A stretch of DNA of 6,200 nt from positions 1 to 6,200 of the forward strand of contig DAIERN010000086.1 in assembly GCA_027346765.1 (NCBI GenBank). Reading direction: 5' to 3'. The notes beneath the pieces were generated by a model, which made no database searches, had not been told where the DNA came from, and worked only from the letters and a program-made list of their open reading frames with translations. Both the position numbers and the translations under genes were made by a program. Positions 1 to 5,409 of the stretch are shown here, one piece after another. This DNA comes from Chloroflexota bacterium (GTDB lineage: Bacteria; Chloroflexota; Limnocylindria; Limnocylindrales; CSP1-4). Every line of letters starts with the position of its first letter. Position 1 is the first letter of the stretch.

Positions 1-475
1 TCCGGTCGAGCACGATCTCGCCCACCGTCAGCCGGTCTGCCGGCGCGGGCGCCGCGCCGCGATCGAGTTCGCGCCGGCGCAGGACTGCCCGGACGCGCGC
101 GAGCAGTTCGCGGAAGCTAAATGGCTTGACGATGTAATCGTCCGCGCCCAACTCCAATCCCATCACGCGGTCCATCTCTTGCCCGCGCGCGGTGAGCATC
201 AAGATCGGCGTCGCGGATTCGGCGCGGATCGTCCGGCAGATCGCGAACCCGTCCATGTCCGGCAGCATCACGTCGAGCACCACGACGTCGGGCGGCGTCT
301 TGGACGCCGACTCGAGCGCGGCATTGCCGGTCGCGGCAGTCGCCACGTCGTAGCCCATGTAGCGCAGGGCCGTTGACAGCAGCTCGGTGATGGGTGCCTC
401 ATCGTCCACGACGAGGACCCGACCGCGGCGCTCACCGTTCAATTCGCCGCGCGCGGGGAGGGCAGAGGTGTTCAC
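1..475 (-). CDS. OmpR/PhoB-family response regulator, C-terminus beyond window edge
   Basis: Cytoplasmic two-component response regulator; a partner histidine kinase would phosphorylate it and it would then bind DNA. The visible 158 residues hold a whole receiver domain (about 19-135): acidic pocket D24-D25 in VLVVDDE, phospho-acceptor D68 in VVVLDVMLPDMDG, switch T95 in LMLTAR and K117 in IVKPF. A short linker rich in Ala and Pro follows. LTVGEIVLDR at 149-158 looks like the first strands of the OmpR-type winged-helix domain, most of which lies outside the window. I chose the GTG at 475: an in-frame TAA lies nine codons upstream with no ATG between. A TTG at residue 12 is an alternative start closer to the domain, but has no clear ribosome site. 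The GTG overlaps the stop of a mini-ORF. A sensor kinase gene probably lies further left. The family is certain; the regulon cannot be told from here. Confidence 0.93.
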   Translation of the reverse strand, partial: MNTSALPARGELNGERRGRVLVVDDEAPITELLSTALRYMGYDVATAATGNAALESASKTPPDVVVLDVMLPDMDGFAICRTIRAESATPILMLTARGQEMDRVMGLELGADDYIVKPFSFRELLARVRAVLRRRELDRGAAPAPADRLTVGEIVLDR

Positions 476-489
476 GCCGCGTATTCCAT
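472..489 (-). CDS. Possible five-codon upstream ORF (MEYAA) coupled to the response regulator
   Basis: The ATG at 489-487 opens a frame encoding MEYAA and ends in TGA at 474-472, overlapping the regulator's GTG (475-473) as GTGA. The strong SD-like AAGGTGGAG at 501-493 is well placed for this ATG (5 bases from AGGTGG) but about 17 bases from the GTG. Translation of the mini-ORF followed by reinitiation would explain how the GTG is used. The alternative is a one-base error or natural frameshift that splits a regulator beginning MEYAA. The peptide itself is too short to have a recognisable function. Confidence 0.4.
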   Translation of the reverse strand: MEYAA

Positions 490-492
490 GCG

Positions 493-501
493 CTCCACCT
501 T
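493..501 (-). promoter_or_regulatory. Ribosome binding site AAGGTGGAG before mini-ORF and response regulator
   Basis: On the minus strand AAGGTGGAG matches eight of nine bases of the ideal AAGGAGGAG-type SD. It sits three bases before the mini-ORF ATG and 17 bases before the regulator GTG. The spacing favours the ATG, which is why the start of the regulator is uncertain. Confidence 0.6.
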
Positions 502-508
502 AGAACTT

Positions 509-553
509 GCTGTGAATCTGGCTCCGACTGGACGAGGGAGGCCGATTCACAGC
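509..553 (-). promoter_or_regulatory. Long stem-loop in the response regulator leader
   Basis: Perfect 10-base inverted arms, GCTGTGAATC at 509-518 and GATTCACAGC at 544-553. The stem continues inward with GG/CC (520-521 with 542-543) and CTCC/GGAG (522-525 with 537-540), leaving single bulges at 519 and 541 and an 11-base loop. That is 16 pairs in 45 bases. As minus-strand RNA the stem ends 7 bases before the SD site, so it could control translation. No T-run follows, so it is not a classic terminator. The right arm also forms a 15-base dyad, GATTC-N5-GAATC (544-558), so the GAATC motif occurs three times and the site could instead be a DNA operator. Confidence 0.55.
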
Positions 554-612
554 GAATCCCCAGCCTTCACTGCGTTGGAGCACAGGTGCCGGCGCGAACT
601 TAAGGGTCGACC

Positions 613-676
613 GACGCCGACGAAACGGCTAGCGCCCTGTCTCCCTCCTCCTCGGGCGCGCCGTTTCCTCGGCGTC
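613..676 (-). terminator. Large hairpin 36 bases after the PAC2 stop; possible terminator or leader element
   Basis: Outer arms 613-628 and 661-676 pair over 16 positions with one C-C mismatch (621/668). An inner 6-pair stem, GCGCCC (632-637) with GGGCGC (654-659), follows across a small internal loop (629-631 against 660), for 21 pairs in all. The 16-base apical loop (638-653) is all purine except one C as minus-strand RNA and contains AGGAGG; as plus-strand RNA it is pyrimidine-rich with CCTCCT. The position fits a terminator for the kinase-PAC2 operon, but no T-tract follows on either strand. It could equally be a structured element in a long leader of the response regulator. Confidence 0.5.
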
Positions 677-711
677 GTGCCTTGTCCGGAGAGCTGTGCG
701 CCGGGCCTTGA

Positions 712-1572
712 TTACTGGATCTGGCCCTGGCCGGGGGCGTCGCCGCGTTCGCGCAGGAAGCGCTCGATCTCGCTGATGAGCTCGTCGCCCGCCGGCAGCC
801 GTTCCTCGTCGACCATCTGCTCGAGCCGCGCGACGTAATTGCGCGTCTTTTCGTCGAGCGACGTCGCCGTGTCGAGCCGCGTTCGGAGCTGCTCGGCCTC
901 GGCGCGCAACGAGACTGCCTCGACGCGCACCCCCAGGTGGCGCGTCACAGCTTCGAGCAGCGCCACCGCCGCAGGCGCGTATTCGCCGCTGACGTAATGC
1001 GGGATCTGGGCGAAATAGCCCAGTGATGGGATGCCCGCCTCAGCCAGCGCGACATCGAGCACGCTGATCGCCGCAGATGGGACACGCAACCGGCCACGTG
1101 GCCCGGCCGTAACGTCGCCGCGCAGCAGGCCGGGTGATGACTCAGTGCCAAGGATGGGCACGGGCCGGGTGTGTGGCACGGCGGCCGGTATCGCGCCCAG
1201 CGAGATCCACTGCTCGATCTCGACCTGGCGGGCGAACGAGACCACGTCGTCGGCCAGCTCGCGCCACCGAAAGTCGGGCTCGGGTCCGGTGAAGACCAAT
1301 ACGTCGCGTTCGCCCAGCTGTGTGCGCCGCACGACCAGCCGCGGCCAGTCGAGCCGGGTTGGGCGGCCGTCGACGATGTCCAGCGTGGGCCGGCGGGCGC
1401 GGTAGTCGAAGAGCAGGTCCGCGTCGAGCTCGGCCACGACCGGCGCGTCCTCGTCGATCAGCGCGCCAATGGCAAGCGTCGATGCCGAGCCGGCATCGAC
1501 CCACGCGTCGAAGGCGACGATCATCGTCGGCGCCACCAATCCGCTGTCATCGACTATCCGCAGCAGGCTCAC
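712..1572 (-). CDS. PAC2 family protein (proteasome assembly chaperone 2-like)
   Basis: A 286-residue soluble protein of the PAC2 family, the fold of eukaryotic and archaeal proteasome assembly chaperones; actinobacterial homologues exist but their biochemical role is poorly settled. Visible family features are the early strand and turn IVAFDAWVDAGSA (18-30), FDYRARRP (55-62), LVFTGPEPDFRWRE (92-105) and GYFAQIPHYVSGEYAPAAVALLEA-type conserved block (185-208). A charged helical region rich in Glu, Arg and Leu fills 215-275. Length suits bacterial members. The C-terminus ends QGQIQ and lacks the HbYX motif by which some PAC2 chaperones dock on the proteasome. The GTG start is uncertain: a perfect SD sequence, AGGAGGTGA, overlaps it, so initiation at a following CTG (1566 or 1563) or at ATG 1524 is possible. 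It lies 28 bases after the RIO kinase stop on the same strand, so co-transcription is likely. The family is clear; a proteasome link here is inference. Confidence 0.88.
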   Translation of the reverse strand: MSLLRIVDDSGLVAPTMIVAFDAWVDAGSASTLAIGALIDEDAPVVAELDADLLFDYRARRPTLDIVDGRPTRLDWPRLVVRRTQLGERDVLVFTGPEPDFRWRELADDVVSFARQVEIEQWISLGAIPAAVPHTRPVPILGTESSPGLLRGDVTAGPRGRLRVPSAAISVLDVALAEAGIPSLGYFAQIPHYVSGEYAPAAVALLEAVTRHLGVRVEAVSLRAEAEQLRTRLDTATSLDEKTRNYVARLEQMVDEERLPAGDELISEIERFLRERGDAPGQGQIQ

Positions 1573-1577
1573 CTCCT
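1569..1577 (-). promoter_or_regulatory. Perfect Shine-Dalgarno AGGAGGTGA overlapping the PAC2 start
   Basis: The minus strand reads AGGAGGTGA, a full nine-base complement to the usual 16S rRNA tail, but it contains the GTG at 1572-1570 taken as the start. Normal spacing (5-9 bases after AGGAGG) would instead point to CTG codons 3 or 4 of the same frame. A four-codon frame ATG CTC AGG AGG TGA (1583-1569) also ends as GTGA on this GTG. Confidence 0.65.
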
Positions 1578-1600
1578 GAGCATAGGACCTGCCGTCGCCC

Positions 1601-2449
1601 TCAGCCCGCGTCGGGCCGGTCGAAGTGCTTGAGCTTCCGACCGCCTGCCTGGCGGCGCGTCACTTTGTCGGCCGCCGGGCCGCCATAGAGCAGCGTCACC
1701 AGCTCGACGAAGACCTCCTCGAGGTCGAACTCGGCGCGCTGCCGCGAGAACCACTCGTGGACGTTGCGCAGGTCGCGATGCAGCAGGTCAGGCGCATGTG
1801 GGTTGGCGAAAGCATCGACCGCCTGCGGGAAGTCGATGACCACCAACCGGTCGTGCCACCAGAGCATGTTGTACGCGGACAGGTCGCCGTGGACGATGCG
1901 CTCTGCTGACAGCGCCCGGAGCGAATCGAGCAACTGGTCGCACGCGTCAAGCGCCTCTTGGGACGACAGCCCGGCATTGGCCAGGCGCGGCGCCGCGCCT
2001 TCGCGATTGCCCACGTACTCCATCAGGATGCCGTCCTCGGTCTGCTCGACCGGGTAGGGCACGCTCGCGCCGGCATGCCACGCGCCCTTCAGCGTCGCGA
2101 ACTCGACTGCCGGCCACATGCTCTGGGCGAGCTCATGGCCGAAACGCGAACCCTGTTCGAGCGCGCGCCGCTCACGCGGTTTGAGCGCCCAGCCGGCCTG
2201 GTAGACCGCATCGGCGCGATAGATGGTGCCCTTCGAGAAGCCGAGCGCCTCGAGCTCGCCCTTCTTGGGGTAGCGCGGTCGGTAGCGCTTATGGGCGAGC
2301 AGGTGCGACGAACCGTTGGCGGCGACGCGTTCCACGAGAAAGACCTCCGCCTCTTTGCCCGATTTGAGCACGCCGGCGTCACGGTCTTCGTATGAATGGG
2401 TGATCAGCCACGATGGGACGGGCGGATCGCCCGTCACGTTCAGAGACAA
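1601..2449 (-). CDS. RIO1-like atypical serine protein kinase
   Basis: A 282-residue cytoplasmic protein with the RIO kinase core. The nucleotide loop is LKSGKEAEVFLV (28-39), the ATP-anchoring lysine is probably K54 in AHKRYRPRY, and the hinge is ILMEYVG (141-147). The catalytic loop is VHGDLSAYNML (186-196) with D189 and N194, and the metal-binding loop is VIDFPQAVD (204-212) with D206. The usual activation segment and substrate-binding lobe of ordinary kinases are absent, as expected for RIO. A basic tail (RRQAGGRKLKH) ends the protein. All core catalytic residues are present, so activity as kinase or ATPase is expected. In archaea and eukaryotes RIO1 acts in small-subunit ribosome maturation; the bacterial target is unknown. 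The start is TTG with GGGAG nine bases upstream; GTG codon 5 is an alternative. It is the first clear gene of the operon with PAC2. Confidence 0.92.
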   Translation of the reverse strand: MSLNVTGDPPVPSWLITHSYEDRDAGVLKSGKEAEVFLVERVAANGSSHLLAHKRYRPRYPKKGELEALGFSKGTIYRADAVYQAGWALKPRERRALEQGSRFGHELAQSMWPAVEFATLKGAWHAGASVPYPVEQTEDGILMEYVGNREGAAPRLANAGLSSQEALDACDQLLDSLRALSAERIVHGDLSAYNMLWWHDRLVVIDFPQAVDAFANPHAPDLLHRDLRNVHEWFSRQRAEFDLEEVFVELVTLLYGGPAADKVTRRQAGGRKLKHFDRPDAG

Positions 2450-2495
2450 AGCGAAGAACTCCCATGGTCGGGTAGGGGTAGACGAACCGACAGGA

Positions 2496-2505
2496 GTTCG
2501 CGAAC
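2496..2505. repeat. Perfect 10-base palindrome GTTCGCGAAC
   Basis: GTTCGCGAAC is its own reverse complement and lies 47 bases upstream of the RIO kinase start. A further CGAAC at 2483-2487 could pair with GTTCG at 2496-2500 (8-base loop). It may be an operator for the minus-strand operon, or chance in GC-rich sequence. Confidence 0.3.
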
Positions 2506-2525
2506 GGGGACTCAGCCCCAGATGA

Positions 2526-2544
2526 GCCGCGCATCGCGCGCGGC
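2526..2544 (-). promoter_or_regulatory. GC-rich hairpin following the small leader ORF
   Basis: Perfect 7-base arms GCCGCGC (2526-2532) and GCGCGGC (2538-2544) enclose a 5-base loop. As minus-strand RNA it begins 7 bases after the stop of the 17-codon ORF and lies upstream of the RIO kinase. No T-run follows. The arrangement of SD, short ORF and hairpin resembles an attenuator or a translation-sensitive leader. Confidence 0.4.
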
Positions 2545-2551
2545 GGCAGGG

Positions 2552-2605
2552 CTAGCGGCCCGAAGTGCTCTCCGGCCGGCAGGAAGGAAGGTCACGCACA
2601 GTCAT
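2552..2605 (-). CDS. Possible 17-residue leader peptide upstream of the RIO kinase
   Basis: ATG at 2605-2603 opens a frame reading MTVRDLPSCRPESTSGR and ending in TAG at 2554-2552. What makes it worth listing is its ribosome site: AAAGGAG with AAGGAG at 2620-2615, nine bases before the ATG, better than that of any full-length gene in the window except PAC2. It lies 102 bases upstream of the kinase start on the same strand and is followed at once by a strong hairpin. There is no run of a single amino acid codon, though three Arg and three Ser occur. No homologue is recognised; it may be a leader peptide, a gene remnant or chance. Confidence 0.35.
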   Translation of the reverse strand: MTVRDLPSCRPESTSGR

Positions 2606-2612
2606 CGGTGAC

Positions 2613-2621
2613 GTCTCCTTT
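2613..2621 (-). promoter_or_regulatory. Strong Shine-Dalgarno AAAGGAGAC for the small ORF
   Basis: The minus strand reads AAAGGAGAC; AAGGAG ends nine bases before the ATG at 2605. It is an orphan for any long gene, which is the main support for translation of the 17-codon frame. Confidence 0.5.
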
Positions 2622-2700
2622 CAAACTTCGGCCTGAGACGGGGTGAGCGCTGCGGAGTGTACAGCGTCCGAATCGGCGTGTTGCCACAATACGCGGAGCA

Positions 2701-5409
2701 ATGGCTGCGCTGCCCACCGGCACCGTCACGTTCCTTTTTACGGACATCGAGGGTTCGACGCGCCTCGCGACCGAATCTGCGGCCGACTTCCCGCGCATCC
2801 TCGAGCGCCATCACGCGCTCCTGCGCGAGGCATTCGGGGCGGGCGACGGCGTCGAGGTGATGACTGAGGGCGACGCGTTCTTCGAGGTCTTCAGCAGCCC
2901 GGTCGCGGCTATCGCCGCCGCCGCACAAGCGCAGCGCCTGCTGGCCGCGGAGCCGTGGCCCGCCGGGTCCGAGGTGCGGGTGCGCATGGGCATGCATTCC
3001 GGCGAAGCCGTTTTGGGCGGCGACAACTACGTGGGCCTGGACGTGCATCGCGCAGCCCGCATTGCCGCGGCGGGCCACGGTGGCCAGGTGCTGCTATCGG
3101 AAACGACCAAGACGCTGGCCGACCGATCGCTCCCAGCCGGAGTGAGCCTGCGTGACCTGGGCCAGCACCGACTGAAGGATCTACCGACGCCCGAGCACAT
3201 CTACCAGCTCGAGCTCGATGGCCTGCCGGCCGACTTCCCGGCGATCCGCTCGCTCGACGCGCGACCCAACAACCTGCCCATGCCCGTGACCACGTTCGTC
3301 GGCCGCGAGCGCCAGATCGCGCAGATCAAGGAGCGCCTGGCCGCGAGCCGGCTGCTGACGCTCACCGGGCCAGGTGGCACGGGCAAGACGCGCCTTTCGA
3401 TCCGCGTCGCTGAGGAGCTGCTCGATGAGTACCGCGACGGCTGTTGGTTCGTTCCGCTCGACGCGTTGCGCGAGCCCGACCTCGTGCCAAGCGCGATCGC
3501 ATCCGCGCTGAGCGTCCGCATCCCCGGTGACAAGCCGGCGATGGAGGCGCTCAGCGCCTGGCTGGCTGAGAAGCAGCTGCTGCTGGTGCTCGACAACTTC
3601 GAGCAGGTCACCAGCGCCGCACCGTTGGTCGGGCAGCTGCTCACTGCGGCGTCCGGCCTGAAGGTGCTCGCAACCAGCCGCATCCCGCTGCACATCTATG
3701 GCGAGAACGAATACGCGGTGCCGCCGCTGGCCACTGTCGCCGAGTTGCGTGCTGCGGCACACGACCCCGACAAGCTGTCGCAGTATGAGGCGGTCCGACT
3801 CTTCATCGAGCGCGCGGTCGGGGCCAAGAGCGACTTCGCCGTGAGCAACGCCAACGCCCCGGCGGTGGCCGAGATCTGTGCCCGCCTCGACGGCCTGCCG
3901 CTGGCCATTGAGCTTGCCGCGGCGCGGGTCAAGCTGCTCACCCCCGAACAGATCCTGGCGCGGCTGGAGTCCAACCTGGGCGTGCTGGCCACGTCGGCGC
4001 AGGACCTGCCCGAGCGGCAGCGCACGATGCGCGGCGCGATCGAGTGGAGCTTCCAGCTGCTCACGCCCGACGAGCAGAAGCTGTTCGAGCGGCTGAGCGT
4101 CTTCCGGGGTGGGTTCACGCTCGACTCTGCGGAGCAGGTGATCCTTGGCGAAGGCCTCGCGCTCGACATCTTCGACGCTCTGGCGTCGCTCGCCGACAAG
4201 AGCCTGCTGCGCACGGTCGATGGCGGCGCCGAGACGCGCTTCGCGATGCTCGAGACCATTCGCGAGTACGCGACTGAGCGACTCAACGCCTCAGGCGACG
4301 GCGAGACTATCCGCCGCGCCCACGCGCACCATTACTTCAAGCTGGCCGATGAGGCGGAGCACGAGCTGACCGGCCCAGACCAGGGTCAGTGGCTCGACCG
4401 GCTTGAGCGCGAGCACGACAACCTGCGCGCGGCGTTGAGTCGCGCGCCCGACCTGGGGCTGCTCGACGAAGCGCTGAGCGCCGCCGGTGCGGTCTGGCGC
4501 TTCTGGCAGCAGCGCGGCCACTTTGCCGAGGCGCGCGCCATCTACGATCGCCTCCTCGCGCTGCCCGGCAGCGCCCCGGCGGCGCGCGCCAAGGCGCTCA
4601 TCGGCGGAGGCGGTATCGCCTATTGGCAGAACGACTTCAACGTCGTCGGGCCGTGGTATCGCGAGGCGGTCGAGCTGTACAGCTCGGTCGGTGACACGGC
4701 GGGCATGGCCGAGGCGCACTTCAACCTGTCGTACGTGCCGCTGCTGGAGGGCGACCTGCCCGAGGCACAGCGCATCTCGCAACAGGCGGTCGATCTGTTC
4801 CGGCAGGTGGGCGATGAGGCCGGTCTGGCCAAGTCGGAGCAGGTCCTCGCCTTCGTCCATTTCTACAGCGCCGAGCCGATCGAATCGGCTGCCGCGCTGG
4901 GCCACGCAGTGGAGATCTACCGCCGCACGGGAGCACGCTTTCTGCTGGCCGACGCGCTGGTGGCCGCTGCGCTGCCCGACGCCAACCTTGGCCACTGGGA
5001 CGATGCGTCGCGCAAGATCCGCGAAGGCCTGGAGATCTTCCAGGGTATCGACAACAAGGTCGGCCTGGCGATGGTCTACGAGATCGTCGGCGCCGCCTGG
5101 AGCTGGGTGGGCGACGTGGAGGATGGCTCGCGTCTGTACGGCGCGTCCGAGGATCTGCGGGCCCGGCTGGGCGCGGCCGCGCCGCCGCAGCTGGTCAACA
5201 CCGGGCCGTACCGCAAGCTCGCCGAGGAGCGGCTGGGGACCGCACGCTTCGATGCGCTGCGCGACGAGGGCCGGCGGATGTCCGACGACGAGGTCCTAGC
5301 CCTCGCACAGACCTTCCACCCGGTCGATGGCCCGCCAATGCCCCCGCCCGAGCCGTGGGGCAAGGAAGCGGAGCGTCGCGCCGCCGCTGCCGCCGAAGCC
5401 ACCCAGTGA
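2701..5409 (+). CDS. Cyclase-like / STAND ATPase / TPR-repeat signalling protein
   Basis: A 902-residue cytoplasmic multidomain protein. Residues 5-170 form a class III nucleotidyl cyclase-like domain: TFLFTDIEGST with metal-binding D15, MTEGDAFF with second metal ligand D58, and YVGLDVHRAARI with R120. The usual substrate-selecting Lys and Asp align with M54 and L113, and the transition-state Asn with H116, so ordinary cAMP synthesis is doubtful. Residues 199-480 form a STAND (NB-ARC-like) ATPase: TFVGRE (198-203), Walker A GPGGTGKT (223-230, K229), Walker B LLLVLDNFE (293-301, D298), ATSR (324-327) and GLPLA (398-402), then a winged-helix region near 446-510. Residues 586-825 are six 40-residue helical repeats. 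No LuxR-type DNA-binding domain is seen at the C-terminus. The start ATG sits only 2 bases after GGAG, a poor ribosome site. It overlaps the next gene by 4 bases. Function is probably ligand-triggered signalling; the signal and output are unknown. Confidence 0.93.
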   Translation: MAALPTGTVTFLFTDIEGSTRLATESAADFPRILERHHALLREAFGAGDGVEVMTEGDAFFEVFSSPVAAIAAAAQAQRLLAAEPWPAGSEVRVRMGMHSGEAVLGGDNYVGLDVHRAARIAAAGHGGQVLLSETTKTLADRSLPAGVSLRDLGQHRLKDLPTPEHIYQLELDGLPADFPAIRSLDARPNNLPMPVTTFVGRERQIAQIKERLAASRLLTLTGPGGTGKTRLSIRVAEELLDEYRDGCWFVPLDALREPDLVPSAIASALSVRIPGDKPAMEALSAWLAEKQLLLVLDNFEQVTSAAPLVGQLLTAASGLKVLATSRIPLHIYGENEYAVPPLATVAELRAAAHDPDKLSQYEAVRLFIERAVGAKSDFAVSNANAPAVAEICARLDGLPLAIELAAARVKLLTPEQILARLESNLGVLATSAQDLPERQRTMRGAIEWSFQLLTPDEQKLFERLSVFRGGFTLDSAEQVILGEGLALDIFDALASLADKSLLRTVDGGAETRFAMLETIREYATERLNASGDGETIRRAHAHHYFKLADEAEHELTGPDQGQWLDRLEREHDNLRAALSRAPDLGLLDEALSAAGAVWRFWQQRGHFAEARAIYDRLLALPGSAPAARAKALIGGGGIAYWQNDFNVVGPWYREAVELYSSVGDTAGMAEAHFNLSYVPLLEGDLPEAQRISQQAVDLFRQVGDEAGLAKSEQVLAFVHFYSAEPIESAAALGHAVEIYRRTGARFLLADALVAAALPDANLGHWDDASRKIREGLEIFQGIDNKVGLAMVYEIVGAAWSWVGDVEDGSRLYGASEDLRARLGAAAPPQLVNTGPYRKLAEERLGTARFDALRDEGRRMSDDEVLALAQTFHPVDGPPMPPPEPWGKEAERRAAAAAEATQ

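Noticed and set aside
613..676. Confident classical intrinsic terminator
   Set aside because: The stem is strong, but no T-tract follows on either strand, so the entry is kept only as a possible terminator.
179..838. Plus-strand open frames over the response regulator and the gap (179-376, 394-603, 488-838)
   Set aside because: The first two lie wholly or partly opposite the receiver domain and the third runs through both hairpins into the PAC2 C-terminus; no ribosome site or domain supports them.
2483..2505. GAAC/GTTC half-sites resembling an SOS (LexA) box
   Set aside because: The Gram-positive box needs GAAC and GTTC four bases apart in that order; here the spacing is 8, or the order is reversed (GTTC-CG-GAAC).
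2591..2640. Further short inverted repeats (GTCAC/GTGAC and CGTCTC/GAGACG)
   Set aside because: Arms of 5-6 bases with loops of 12-17 bases are expected by chance in this composition; no support from position.
2681..2700. TTGCCACAAT before the cyclase ATG as a promoter with leaderless start
   Set aside because: CACAAT could be a -10 box placing the start near the ATG, but no -35-like sequence lies at proper distance, so I do not list a promoter.
5176..5409. A LuxR-type helix-turn-helix at the end of the cyclase/STAND protein
   Set aside because: Related multidomain regulators often end in one, but residues 826-902 show only a short conserved helix region (AEERLGTARFDALRDEGR) and a Pro/Ala-rich tail.
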